A stretch of DNA of 64,000 nt from Asterella californica (lineage: Eukaryota; Streptophyta; Marchantiopsida; Marchantiales; Aytoniaceae), in the NCBI GenBank assembly GCA_036924285.1, contig JAYKYS010000014.1:11470001-11534000 (forward strand), written 5' to 3'. The position numbers were made by a program, and so were the translations under genes. Shown here piece after piece: positions 25,901 to 36,812 of the stretch (positions are counted from its first letter, which is position 1; the number at the start of each line of letters is the position of its first letter). Under the pieces are notes generated by a model. It was not told the origin of the DNA. It saw only the letters and a program-made list of their open reading frames with translations, and did no database searches.

Positions 25901-27984
25901 CTGCCAGGCCGATCCTCATCCCTGTAACGATCATCTCTGTCCCTATCCCTACTACCTCCATACCTATCATCGTCTCTTCCTCCAGGTCGACTGCTCCCGC
26001 CGTAGCGATCCTCATCATCTCGATCACCATACCCTCCTCCCGTACTGGAATAACTGCTAGACTTGGAAAAGCTCGATGTGCTTGAAACCCCTCGATACCT
26101 GAAAAAGTAAAGACAACATGACTCTAATGAAACAAGAACCCCTACAACTAAAGTCCTGCGACAAGGACACAACAAGGGAAACATATGAGGTTGAAACCAA
26201 AGCGAACATACTTGTCTCTGTTGGTGGCTGCTTTGCTTCGCACTTCACGTATTTTTTCCTTGTCATTTATTAGACTTACTAGAGTCTGGGCTTTCTTCCT
26301 CACATTAATTCCCTGATCCTTACCCCCTGGCTCCAGATACTGAAAGTCCACCAGTGTCTGCGAGAAAAGCATTTACGCCGGGTCAAAAAGATAACGGAGC
26401 AGTGATGAAGGACTGCAAGAGAAAAAACCCACGTGAAGGCAGAGACTTCGAAAACATGCTGGCATAAGCTCTGCTTCGTCCTATCATTATCCGGCTCACC
26501 TGAACTTGGTAGGCATGTTCGCGGAGTTCATCTATGACTCGGTCGGCTCCATGAGCGACCAAGAACTCCAACACGGTCAATGACTGCGCCACATGCCAGT
26601 GTCACAACCCCCAGAAACAAGACCATTGACTACTTGTTCATTATCCTTATTACTTTCCTAGTTACATTATCATCTATCATTATTATTCTCCTAACTGCAT
26701 CATCATGATCATGATCATGACTCTTCATTGTTGTAGTCATTCTATACGATATCCAAATGACTCGTCAAGAGCAAGTTGGAAAACCAAAATGAAGGACGAT
26801 ATTCAAACAGCATTATGGCGGAACACTGAGATTACAGGTAAAAGCGACCAACTGAGGTCATTGAACAACGACGGCTGGGACCGCTGATGACAGCCCAATT
26901 CGTCAACGCTGTGTTGATGCAGATATACCTGCACATACTGTATACCCATGCCATTCTCTCTCGACCAGCCAATGTACTCCAAAGCAGGATCAGGTCAAGA
27001 GATCTACTGACCGCTTACCTTGTAAACATGACGCCAGTTCTTTCCAGTGTCGTTCAATCGCTTCCACAATATGGCCATAATCATCATGTACTCGTTGCTG
27101 TATAAAGACAACGACAGTTTTAAGAGACGAGCTACTTTACTTGAGATCAGATCGAACAGACTAAACCATGACCATCTCAAACTGTCCACAGGCTAAGGCA
27201 GAACTTACTAATTACGGGTAGCTTGGGCAATGTCTCCCATGAGAGTTCCATGGGGACCCCAAGGTTCATTACTCGTTGCTTCATAGACCTGCATTATGCG
27301 ATAACACTCAAGTATGAATTAGTCGTCAGACGTGGTAATGCGTCAAATCTATCCATTTCCACGGGATCAGTCCGAAAATTTGCGGTGCAAGAGCTCTCGT
27401 CCACAATAAGCGATCCCCAATCTACTGTAATCGCCACACTTCCATGATGAACACTCTTAACGATGCAACTCCTCAGCAATGGACCATAGAGTGAAGCGAA
27501 CCAAGAACCACACAATCGTGGTGATGAACTAGATCAAAAGATCGGCCAATGACACTCAACACAGATCGACAGAAGTACAGCTATCGAACAGAGGAAGAAT
27601 GCATCCTTACTTTCTGTTCGATTTCAGGGACCTTCAAAACTTTCTTGTTAACTTCCCTTTTCCTGATGATCACACACAGTAAGCCAAAAACACCCGCACC
27701 ACATTAACCAAAACTGATACTGATGCCTCACAGTGTCCCACTTGCTTAAAGAGTACCCAGGCCAAGACATCCTCACTGGAACGCTGTGTACCAAAGCCAT
27801 TGCCTAAAACTACTCCCTGGCCCTTCAAATTTGAACCATCTGTTTATCAGCAATTACACCGGGTGAACCAAAAAGCCTTGATCTGTTCTCCAATCGACGC
27901 AGTGCCTTTGTTGAGCAGTAAAGGAAGCAAGATCTGATCTTACAGTTCTCGGACGGTCTGATCGAGGACCTTCTTGAGATCCAT
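22904..27984 (-). CDS. EPSIN: Epsin (ENTH-domain clathrin adaptor), plant EPSIN2/3 type, 10 exons, 825 aa
   Basis: Coding exons (minus): 27944-27984, 27611-27662, 27209-27288, 27019-27097, 26500-26583, 26212-26357, 25715-26098, 25031-25236, 24547-24713, 22904-24142. All introns are GT-AG; the sum is 2478 nt. Residues about 1-160 are the ENTH domain ([14 protein letters not shown] start, then [18 protein letters not shown] and [14 protein letters not shown]), which binds phosphoinositides and helps bend membranes. About 175-275 is Arg/Asp/Gly/Tyr-rich. 340-352 is the plant epsin box [13 protein letters not shown]. 365-367 is DPF, an adaptor-type motif. 500-537 is a PPSYQQ repeat. [20 protein letters not shown] (about 636-655) and MGSGTGLG are conserved plant epsin tail motifs. 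About 705-825 is a Met/Gly/Pro/Asn repeat. Role by family: clathrin-linked cargo sorting. The start is the first ATG of the ENTH N-helix. The EPSIN2 versus EPSIN3 assignment is uncertain. Confidence 0.93.
22925..23275 (-). repeat. Tandem repeat encoding the epsin Met/Gly-rich tail
   Basis: Minus-strand units of roughly 18-24 bp encode variations on GMGMNPGM and [10 protein letters not shown]. The repeat lengths are multiples of three, so the frame is kept. The near-identical units suggest recent slippage or unequal exchange. Confidence 0.85.
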
Positions 27985-28790
27985 GATTTAAAACCTCCGC
28001 TCCTCCCTGCGAGTCCTGGAGTGGAGCGAGTGGCAAGAACAGCCAACGGAATCTGCTTATGGCACCCGCATAGGTGAAGCGAAGAAGCCCTCCCCTAGTG
28101 TTGCTGGTGCTGAGATCCTTGATGCAAATGATGAGAACAACAAACCGCACACAGACACAGAAAAACAAGGCACTGATCTGCGATCCCAGCCAAGCCAGCC
28201 CAACTAGTGCAGCCAGCCAGCCAGCAAGGCGCCTGAGCGAGCGAGAGAGCGTGCGTGCGTGCGTCTAGACAAACTCTACCCCACCGCAACAACAACGTAA
28301 TTACAACACTTCAATTTTGCACATGGCCTTGAACCTTCCCTCCCTGAACCGACGAATCAGACGCCCCCTTCCCCTTCCCTTCGCCCCCAACCCCGTCGCT
28401 CGCAAGCAAAGCTCAGCAACCCCGGAATAGCTGGCCGCTTGAGCAGACCAGACCAGGCCCGGCCAGAGCACAGCGCAGACTGCCGTAGACCAAACCAGAC
28501 TAGACGGCCCAAACAGGCTCTCGCGCACGGAGGACCACCACCGAGGACGAACGGATGGCTAAAAGGATCATAAAATGGACAGACACATCCATTGGCGGAC
28601 GGGGTCCGTCACTCCCTGAGCTTCTCTTCTCTCTTTCTTGCTTTCTTTCCTCCTTCTATCGAAGCTACCGTGCGCTATATTCTTTTATTTTTCCACCCTG
28701 CCCCAATGCTATAAACGGCCCTCTTTTCGTGTGCACTGATTGGCGGCATCTAATTATGTTGCGGTTGCTACACTTTCCGGTATAACATGC
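27985..28790 (-). promoter_or_regulatory. Epsin 5' UTR and presumed promoter
   Basis: GC is raised relative to surrounding sequence. It contains a (GCGT)n run near 28247-28262 and, on the plus strand, a long CT tract at about 28620-28665 (GA-rich on the gene's strand), a common feature near plant transcription starts. No TATA box was clearly placed for the minus strand. A plus-strand TATAAA-like string occurs at about 28710. Boundaries are a guess. Confidence 0.4.
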
Positions 28791-30160
28791 TGGAATTTCT
28801 TCCTCGCGGTTGGCTCATCACCCGACACGTATCAGATCTTATACGCCGATGCACGCACTCAAATGCCTTCATTATGTTACTCTTGTTCTATACAGGAGAG
28901 GGACAAGTGCTTGATATAAATGTGAGAGTAAGGTAAGACATTTCCGTCCAAGGTGAACTTAGTTCATCCAAGTCATGTTTATGTTTGTAATGAAAGGCAA
29001 CCGAATTTGTTTTCTGTGCTGAGAGTAACGGTGTATGAATTAGAGTTTCATGCTCCATCCCCGTTATCTGTTGTATATGTAATGCAAGCTGAAGCAGAGG
29101 TAGAAAACGTCAACAACTTCAATTCCGTACGGGTAATGAACAATATGTAAGAAAAACGATAAGAACAAAAACCGAAAGAACAAAACAATATATGTTTCAC
29201 TTGAATATCTGTCCTCGCACGAGATACTCTGTCTTGCTCGAGTAACGCAGTTGACCGGATTGGAGGTTTTCTTGCGTCACAAGGAGACCCTGGACCATGA
29301 CTTTGTGTATTATATGTCCTTAAGTGATGCATGGGTTCGTACTTTGGCACCAGATTGACTCGCGTTTTATAGAAGAAGACGTGCTTGACACGTACGTATT
29401 AAGGAAAGTGGAACTTTTGACCATGACAATTCTTCAAGATTCCGTGGTAATCGCTTTGGTCTTATGCCAGGATACAAATGCAAAATGTCAATAAGGAATG
29501 CATGTACTGTAGCTTTTTAATAATTTCAAGTCATGATGAAAATTATGAATCCTGTGAATATGCATCCAAAGTGCACTTCTAAAAAAAACATAGAAATAAA
29601 ATAAATATTTAAACATATCATAAAATAATCATAGACAACTGGGTGATAACTACCTTAGTGAACAAGTTTAGTGAAAACTACTGTTTACTAAAGCACAAAG
29701 TTATGAGGAAGAATGATGTTCTACCAGGTTTGCAAATTGTGATGTGTGAAAGAGTTTCTATATTTACTTTATTTAATTTAAAGAGCTAAATTTGAAAATA
29801 TTAAACCTCACTTGGTGAACTTGATTACACATGGTCACTTGAGTTACACAGAACCCATAAGTAACTCACGCAGACTGAACTTGTGTCTGATATACAGACA
29901 TGTGCCTCCTATAAATAAAATTATTTTAATTCCTAAACTTTAATTTATAGCCTAATCCTTCCAAGGGAAAAAGTTAAGACATAAATTATAGCTCTTTGCA
30001 TATTCCTCTCTTCTGGACTTGGAAGGAACGAATAAGCAAGGTTGAGATGCAATTTTATTTGCATGTGAATTCTTATTCTCAAGTGAGTTTATAATATTTA
30101 GCTTACTATAAATGGATAAGAGTGGGTTATTTTTTATGAAGTAAACTTTGAGTCTTCTTA
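28791..30160. other. No recognisable gene
   Basis: AT content rises from 29.4 kb onward. At about 29940-29995 is an imperfect dyad related to the perfect one at 30658-30705 (see there). No coding frame was recognised. Confidence 0.45.
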
Positions 30161-30375
30161 TAATCTTGATGGGGTGCCAGCGAGCATTAGCTTGTTGGCA
30201 GCCTCATCCGCCTATAGCCGAGGCGACATGGGGTCGAGTCTTCCAGCCGGGATGGCTCAGTCCTTGCAAGGGCAGTAGCATTCGGCTGCAAAAAGCCCTA
30301 GGGCAAAAAAGATGATTAAATAATGAAGTCGTGGTCCGGATCAACGTTTCATCATCAGAAAAAGTAATCTTGATG
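30161..30375 (+). mobile_element. tRNA-derived SINE, full-length copy with 11-bp target-site duplication
   Basis: Identical 11-bp flanks taatcttgatg (30161-30171 and 30365-30375) bracket a 193-bp element. An internal Pol III-like A box (TTAGCTTGTTGG, near 30188) and B box (GGGTCGAGTCT, near 30232) lie about 45 nt apart, as in tRNA-derived SINEs. The 3' part reads TGCAAGGGCAGTAGCA ... CGGCTGCAAAAAGCCC and then becomes A-rich. The same body occurs inverted at 47.6 kb. SINEs do not encode proteins and depend on LINE machinery. The family is not named here. Confidence 0.82.
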
Positions 30376-30657
30376 ACGTCTATGCATGCAACATGAACTA
30401 AATATACATGCATGCAACATGAACTTCTGGGAATCTTTGTCTCTTTGTTGTTATCAAATAATATATAGATGTTAAGTGTAAATTTTATGCTAAATTCTAA
30501 AATATATTAAATATATTTATAAATATTAAACATTAAGTGAACTTGGAGATGGAAGAAGATATTTACTTAATCCATAATACAAGAAAACATGAATGTGCTT
30601 CTAATCGTATATATGTGAGAGGCTACAAACAAATAAACAAGAAGTTAAAGAGACATT

Positions 30658-30705
30658 TAATTTATTAGCTAACCCTTCCCAACGAAAGGGTTAAGTAATA
30701 AATTA
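30658..30705. repeat. 48-bp near-perfect palindrome, one of three related dyads
   Basis: The outer arms TAATTTATTA / TAATAAATTA and inner arms TAACCCTT / AAGGGTTA are separated by two unpaired bases on each side; the loop is about CCCAACGA. Decayed versions lie at about 29940-29990 and 41790-41830 (both with 'taa.ccttcc' or 'ccttttcc' cores and a following 'gcat' at similar distance). This could be part of a small dispersed element or of decayed LTRs. Confidence 0.55.
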
Positions 30706-31009
30706 AACTACATGCATGTTCGATCCACAAGTCGATGCCTGTAACGCAATTCATTTTTCTGAAGCATTCGCAAAGATGAATTTTACGAGCATGAAACTTG
30801 TCCAAGAAGAACATTTGCCGATTCACGCCTACCTATCGTCGCAAGTTCCAGAAGCTCCATCTTTCGAGTATCCTGCACACGCTTAGGACCCACTAAAAAG
30901 GAAACATGTGGAATCTCTTCTTGTTTTTAATGCCCACAAAGTCCACAACTTTAATCCAACCACTAATATCAAGTCAGAAAAGGGATAAGGGATACTTTCC
31001 ACCTCCTTT

Positions 31010-31190
31010 CTAAGCAAGTTAGAGTCTTAAGTAGAAGGTTTAGAAGTTATCAACTAGTTTTGTTTAGAGTGGGTCAAAAAGATAAGGCTTTTCTCGAGAC
31101 TAGTTGGAATTTTTTAAGTGTTCTAGCGACAACTTAAAACTCAAGCCAAGAAGAGAATCGCGGGTTAGCTACCAGAACGCAATCACTAAA
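31010..31190 (+). pseudogene. Family-A retrotransposon fragment
   Basis: Matches in order, with roughly 85 percent identity by eye, the stretch 15325-15510 just upstream of the family-A 3' LTR (shared: ttagagtctta, tcaactagtttt, ctcgagactagttgga, gggtta.ctaccagaa). No LTR follows it, so it is an internal fragment. Confidence 0.7.
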
Positions 31191-33300
31191 TAAAATCATT
31201 CTATCTCATGTTACATTTATAATCCTTATTATTTATTATTTGAAACTTTCTCACCTTTGTAGTTTTTTGTCCAACTTTTAAGAGTTGTATAAAAAAGTAA
31301 CTTCCTTACCTTTATAGTTAATAATAATTTATAAATGTTGTTAGAATCTACCTTTCAGTATTATAATATTAAAATTTATGAATGACTAAAATGTCAAAAG
31401 AGTATAGATCAAAAGTAATGTTTTCTTTGCTTCTCATCTGTATTTTGATATTTTTATTAGTGGTATTTCCATTTAAACATTATATTTTAATCCTAATATA
31501 TATAGTTGTATAGAAATACCATGTTGAAAGTTGAAAACTTGCTTGAATCATATTTACTATCTATTCACTCTCTATTTATGTATACAAACTCATATTTTAA
31601 TTGTTTTTTCTACTAATAACATTCTAATAGCATAATTTCAATGTTATAATATCTATTGTCAATTAATATAGGCTTTTATTACTTACTAAATTAACATCTA
31701 TTTGGTCACAAGGTATCTCACTTGTAGTTTCAGAAACGCGTGTGCTTGTTTTATGGATTATGTTCGGATTCTCGGAACTCTCCTTTGTTAGCATTTAACA
31801 GTTACTAAAAGTTATGATATTTGACATTGTCTTAATTAATGTAGTGTTTATATTTCGCATTTACATGTTTTCTAACAACACAAAACAAAGAAGTGCATGA
31901 AAGATACTTGTCTCGTCTAAAGATGCAGTTGCAAAACTTAAGCTTTACTCTTCTCCTCGAGACGAGAGTCAATCCCATGTCAAATTTGTTTCCTGTTTCC
32001 TCATTTGCATCTTCGTTCTCTCATGTCAAACTTGAGGAAATATACATATATGTTACACAAGTTTCTTTTTGGTACAAGTTGAGATAATTGCTCCGTTATT
32101 TTTCATGATAGCAAAGACTGAATCATTCACAACAAATACTAAATATAGTTTGGTAAAGTTTTCACTTTTGATTCAGTGATGGTAGTTGTATATATTGTGT
32201 GTTATAATTTGTTGAAATTTATTATGTTAAAAAACAATAGAATCAATAACTTACAAGGTTATACATGAATGAGTATAAAATTTATGTTTGTATCATATAA
32301 TAGAATATAATTTTTTCATACTAATTGTAACTTATTAATATATAAGATGCAGTTTTTTAGTATTATCGCGAAAATGTTCATGAAGAGGAAAAAATTCATT
32401 TGTGACAAAAGAATGTGGATCTTTACAATTTTATTTATGTTTGATGACATTCAATTCCGAGAAGATTGATTGTGTGAGGATAAAACTCCAAGAAGATTGC
32501 TTGTGTGTGAGTAATAATTTTATTTTTATCCACGTGATACATAGTCTGTTCATTAGCAGTGAGAGGAAATACAAAGATCTTGCTTACAAGTGTCTTGGGT
32601 GAAATTTTCTTTTGGGAGAAGATGATTGAACTATTGTGTTTTGGAGGGAAACAATGAAAATTATACTTATTGTAATTTTTAAAATGTAAGTACTTCAGGG
32701 ATTAATGTATGTGAGAACATTCGTTTTGGGATAGAGGATAAGATAAATTGTGAGGTTTATCATGTAACTGTCAAAGAGTATTCATCCTTTTAGAACAAAG
32801 TTGTGTATTTTCTTAGATGAAAACTAAGAGGTTATAATCACAATATTAATAGAAAGTAGCATATAAAAACATTATAGAGTGTATAAAAAGTATTAAGATT
32901 TTTTTTATCACAACGAGGATGATAATAACCTAATTTAGAATCATTTTTAATTATTATGATGATCCACTACTTCAAGAACATGATGTGTTTATTTAGTAAA
33001 TTATCGAAGTTATATAAACAATCGAAACAAATGCATTACCTCAATACAATAATGTTTGCACAGTCACTTAGTTCTATCTAAGTTTTTACCACCCAAATTA
33101 GCACAAGCCTGCATTATCACTCACATGAGGTTATCAAATTTTCATGGGCGAGTATTAAAGTAAAATTTACATGATGGAACCAACCACTACCACGTGTTCC
33201 GGGTTAGAGTGATCTTCAGTTTCACTCACTGTGTACCTTAATGTCGAAATAATGCATTTTTTTTTCATGAGTTCACTGCTTTTTCTTTCGGGTCCACATA
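31191..33300. other. AT-rich intergenic region
   Basis: No coding frame above about 66 codons and no recognisable motif. Confidence 0.5.
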
Positions 33301-35384
33301 TTTTTTGGTGAAGAATTTTCCTCTTCTTCTCGCGTTCGAAGCAGTTAGTTCGGTAGCCACTAATTTGTTGCTATGATTTAGTTCGCTAGCCAGACTTTCT
33401 CTCTTTTTCTCCCAGTCGACGTAGTTACTTCGTTAGCAGTTTTTCTCCTATATGGATGCTTTTTTTCCTGTTGTTAAAATGACACGGTGTGTCTTGTCTT
33501 TTTATTACTTTGTAGTTGTCGAAACTGACATTTACAATGTGTAGATGATAAACAGTCTGCTGTAAACTATATAACAAAAATAGCTATACAACTGTCTGCC
33601 GGAAAATTATATACTGCCCTACAACAAACCGTAACTATAGTGGAACTTCGATCGAGACAGATCGATCTGAACCAATACTCCTCAAGAAAGCATTCTAAAG
33701 GCATGAATTCAGGAAGGTCTGTTTTTGGGAATTGAGCTTCCGCATCTGGAACTGTTGCTGCTTCTTCGTACTCGGGCATTTCTTCGTTCGGACTGCCGTG
33801 GTTGTTTAATTAGCGGTGGTGACAATGCGGACAACATCTAGTGTCTTGAAAAAAAGATGTTGTCAATATCTTATGACGTTATGTTTACGACCTGATCGTC
33901 GCTTCTGAATGCCAGCCTGCATCAATCACATGGGAGACGCAATGTATTTGCTAGAGACAAGCATGCTATCCAGACAACAAGCAAGTGTATTAGAGAGTGG
34001 ATGGCGTGACTTGTATCTATTTGAATTGCAAGGCCCTTGGGAGGATGTTCACGTAGCCAAGTTCTATTCTGTTTTTTGTGTCCGCAGCCCCCGGTAAGAT
34101 CAACAGCTCACGCCCATCCCTGATCATGCCTCGGAGATAATTTTCATCGTTGCCGCATAATGTGCTTCCTTCTCATCTTTTAAGCAGTACCCAACCATCC
34201 CAACAAAGGTATGGAGACCTCTGTTGGAGAGGAGCTTGACACATACTTCACCCCAATCGGTCTGTCCTTGTCCCAACCCAATGACTCAAGCAACCATTTC
34301 TTGATATCTAAAGTGGACTTCGCATACAGACACCCTGGAAATGAAGGTGTAGAAGGGTACCGTCTATCTCGACAGAAAACAATCATGACAAACATTTAGC
34401 ATGGAGGAAATCAGATAAGCGGGAGAACAAGTTCAATTCTAAGCCCGCTCATGTCCTACATATTGTCACCGATGTCTCAAGTGAGGGTCTCTCCGCCCTT
34501 GCTTGTCTACGCAACCACATTGGAATTTTCAAAAATGGGAAAATGATGACAAAGATAACGATTATGAGATCCGTCGAGGTCCTTGCAGATACAAAGAAGG
34601 GACCTTGTATGATATAAGCAGTGGACACTGGATTTCATAAAACCATCGGCGTAGATAAATAAACGGGATAAGAAAACATACTGTACATGTGGTTGTAGAT
34701 ACATGCACATTTTATCCAAGGAGTAGCCAAAAAAATGATAAGACCAGGCTAAAGTCTGGAGTGGTGTGGTGTGTAGAGAGCATGGATAGCAAGTTCTCAC
34801 TATGTGTATGTAGTCGAACTTCACTAAAAAGAGACAACGTCTTCGATGAAATCCAGTTCCAAGTAGCTATAAGATATTGTCAGCTGCAAGAGAGAATGGT
34901 CAAAACTAATCGTCGGCTGCTTTGAAATCAGAAATAGGAACCTGGGTGGATCTATACCTACATGGAGAGAATCAAAAACCTCAAGACTAAACGATCGATC
35001 GATCAGAAAAAGAAAAAGGGATGAAGAAGAATGAGTGAGAGTAGGTAGCACCTCTGCACATTCGATATCAGATATGAGAGTAGGAGCAAACAGCAGAGAG
35101 AAGGAAATTATTTCTCATCATCAGTCATTACTTATGTCCGTATTTCACATAAAAAAACAACGAATGTAGAACATGACCACATATGAAATCATACCGTCGA
35201 CGTAAAATATTGCTGCTTGTCTAGAGACGACTCGCATCTTCTCCCAATCCATCGCCTCGACAGTACCGAAAGCAACATGCTCATGAGACATGTAGGTATG
35301 TACAGCGAGTACTGACTCGACGCCTAATTCAGATCGCGGGAAGGAGGTACGAAGGCGAGTGAAAACCAGCAGCAGAAAACCACC
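33301..35384. other. Unassigned region with gene-like composition
   Basis: Less AT-rich than its surroundings, with several short open frames on both strands (for example 33567-33779 minus, starting MPEYEEAATVPDAEAQFPKT, and 34180-34395 minus). No domain was recognised and no consistent exon chain could be built. It could be exons of an unfamiliar gene or the untranslated region of one. Confidence 0.3.
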
Positions 35385-36163
35385 ATTCGCTGAGTCGCTG
35401 CCGAATTGAGAAGGAAAGAAATGCCACAACAGAGTTACCAAGTAATACGAGTAATACTGCCCATGAGTAACATTGCCCCGCTGAAGTGTCGCACGTCATC
35501 TTCTGCTGCTCCTTTTGTTTGCGTCTACGTCCGTCGCTTATCACTCAATCTCAACCCCACATAGAGAAATCAAACGAGCCGCACGAAGTTAGACATGGCA
35601 CCGGCAAATTCACATGTGTGACAGAAAGCACAAAGAGGAGAAGAAAGAAAGCTCGCACAGCCTTTGACCACGAAAAACCACAAAGGCAAAATAGCAAGAA
35701 AAGACCAAGAAGCACACAAGTGCACAAGCCGCTGACGTCGCCTCCAGTCCCACCTCCTGACGCAGCCTTCATTCGCTGAGTGGCAGCCGAATTGAGAAAG
35801 AAAGAAAACTAAGAGAAATCAAGATCACATGACAGACAAAGCAAGAACGTCACAACAGAGTTATCGATGTTACCTTACCCGCGAATAATACTACCCCGCT
35901 GAAGTGCCGCACGTCATCTTGTGCTGCTCCTTTTGTTCGCATCTACGTCCATCGCTTGCCACTCAGTCCCAACTCCACGCAGAGAAATCAAACAAGCCGT
36001 GCGAAGTTAGACATAACACCGACAAATTCACATGCGTGAAAGAAAGAACGAAAGGGAGGAGAAAGAAAGGTCACACAACCTTTGGCCACAAAAAACCACG
36101 AAGGTGAAATAGCAAGAAAAGACCAAGAAGGAAACAACGACACCACCAAAAATGATACATTCC
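35385..36163. repeat. Two-copy tandem duplication, about 0.4 kb each
   Basis: The copies at about 35385-35768 and 35769-36163 share 'cattcgctgagt', 'ccgctgaagtg.cgcacgtcatctt', 'agagaaatcaaac' and 'atagcaagaaaagaccaagaag'. Divergence is moderate (roughly 15 percent by eye) and the second copy has an insertion. Both copies keep a Lys/Arg-rich plus-strand open frame (35486-35779 and 35904-36107), but base changes do not look obviously codon-constrained. Confidence 0.75.
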
Positions 36164-36812
36164 ATCCTAAGCGAGAGTATCACTGCCTCGTAGAACTGCC
36201 ATCACTTTTCTGACGTCGTCTCCTGTCCCACCTCTTAATGCAAAAAAAAATTAACTACGAAAAGCATCGGAGCCGCACGCTCGGCTTAACATTTCTCTCA
36301 TCGCGCACTTGTCTTAACGTTCCCCCAAAACCGTCCAACCAGCTTCGAGTATTTAACCACCCAACTTCTCCTGCTTGTCCTCTTCCCATTATTCGCCGTT
36401 ACTTCGCGTGTCATGCATACTCATTTGTTTTATCTAAGTGTTAATAGTGTTTATCATTTTTTCCACTAATATCTCGAGGAAACCTTAATCCTAAGCGAGA
36501 GTATCACTGCCTCGTAGAACTGCCATCACTTTTCTGTGTCGTCTCCTGCCCCACCTCTTAATGCAAAAAAAAATTAACTACGAAGAGCATCGGAGCCGCA
36601 CGCTCGGCTTAACATTTCTCTCATCGCGCACTTGCCTTAACGTTCCCCCAAAACCGTCCAACCAGCTTCGAGTATTTAACCACCCAACTTCTCTTGCTTG
36701 TCCTCTTCCCATTATTCGCCGTTACTTCGCGTGTCATGCATACTCATTTGTTTTATCTAAGTGTTAATAGTGTTTATCATTTTTTCCACTAATATCTCGA
36801 GGAAACCTTAAT
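36164..36812. repeat. Two-copy tandem duplication, about 324 bp, nearly identical
   Basis: Copies 36164-36487 and 36488-36812 differ at only a handful of positions. Each contains a short plus-strand open frame (36238-36444 and 36561-36767) identical in all but a few codons, and a TATTTAA string about 110 bp into that frame. The duplication is younger than the neighbouring 0.4-kb one. The start 'ctgacgtcg' segment is shared with it. Confidence 0.85.

Noticed and set aside
25642..26085. 147-codon plus-strand Ile/Ser/Thr-rich ORF resembling a membrane protein
   Set aside because: Shadow of epsin exon 7 (Arg/Asp-rich); the exon chain on the minus strand is far better supported.
33567..34400. Exons of an unknown minus-strand gene
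   Set aside because: Short frames without matching splice sites or a known domain; kept only as an unassigned region.
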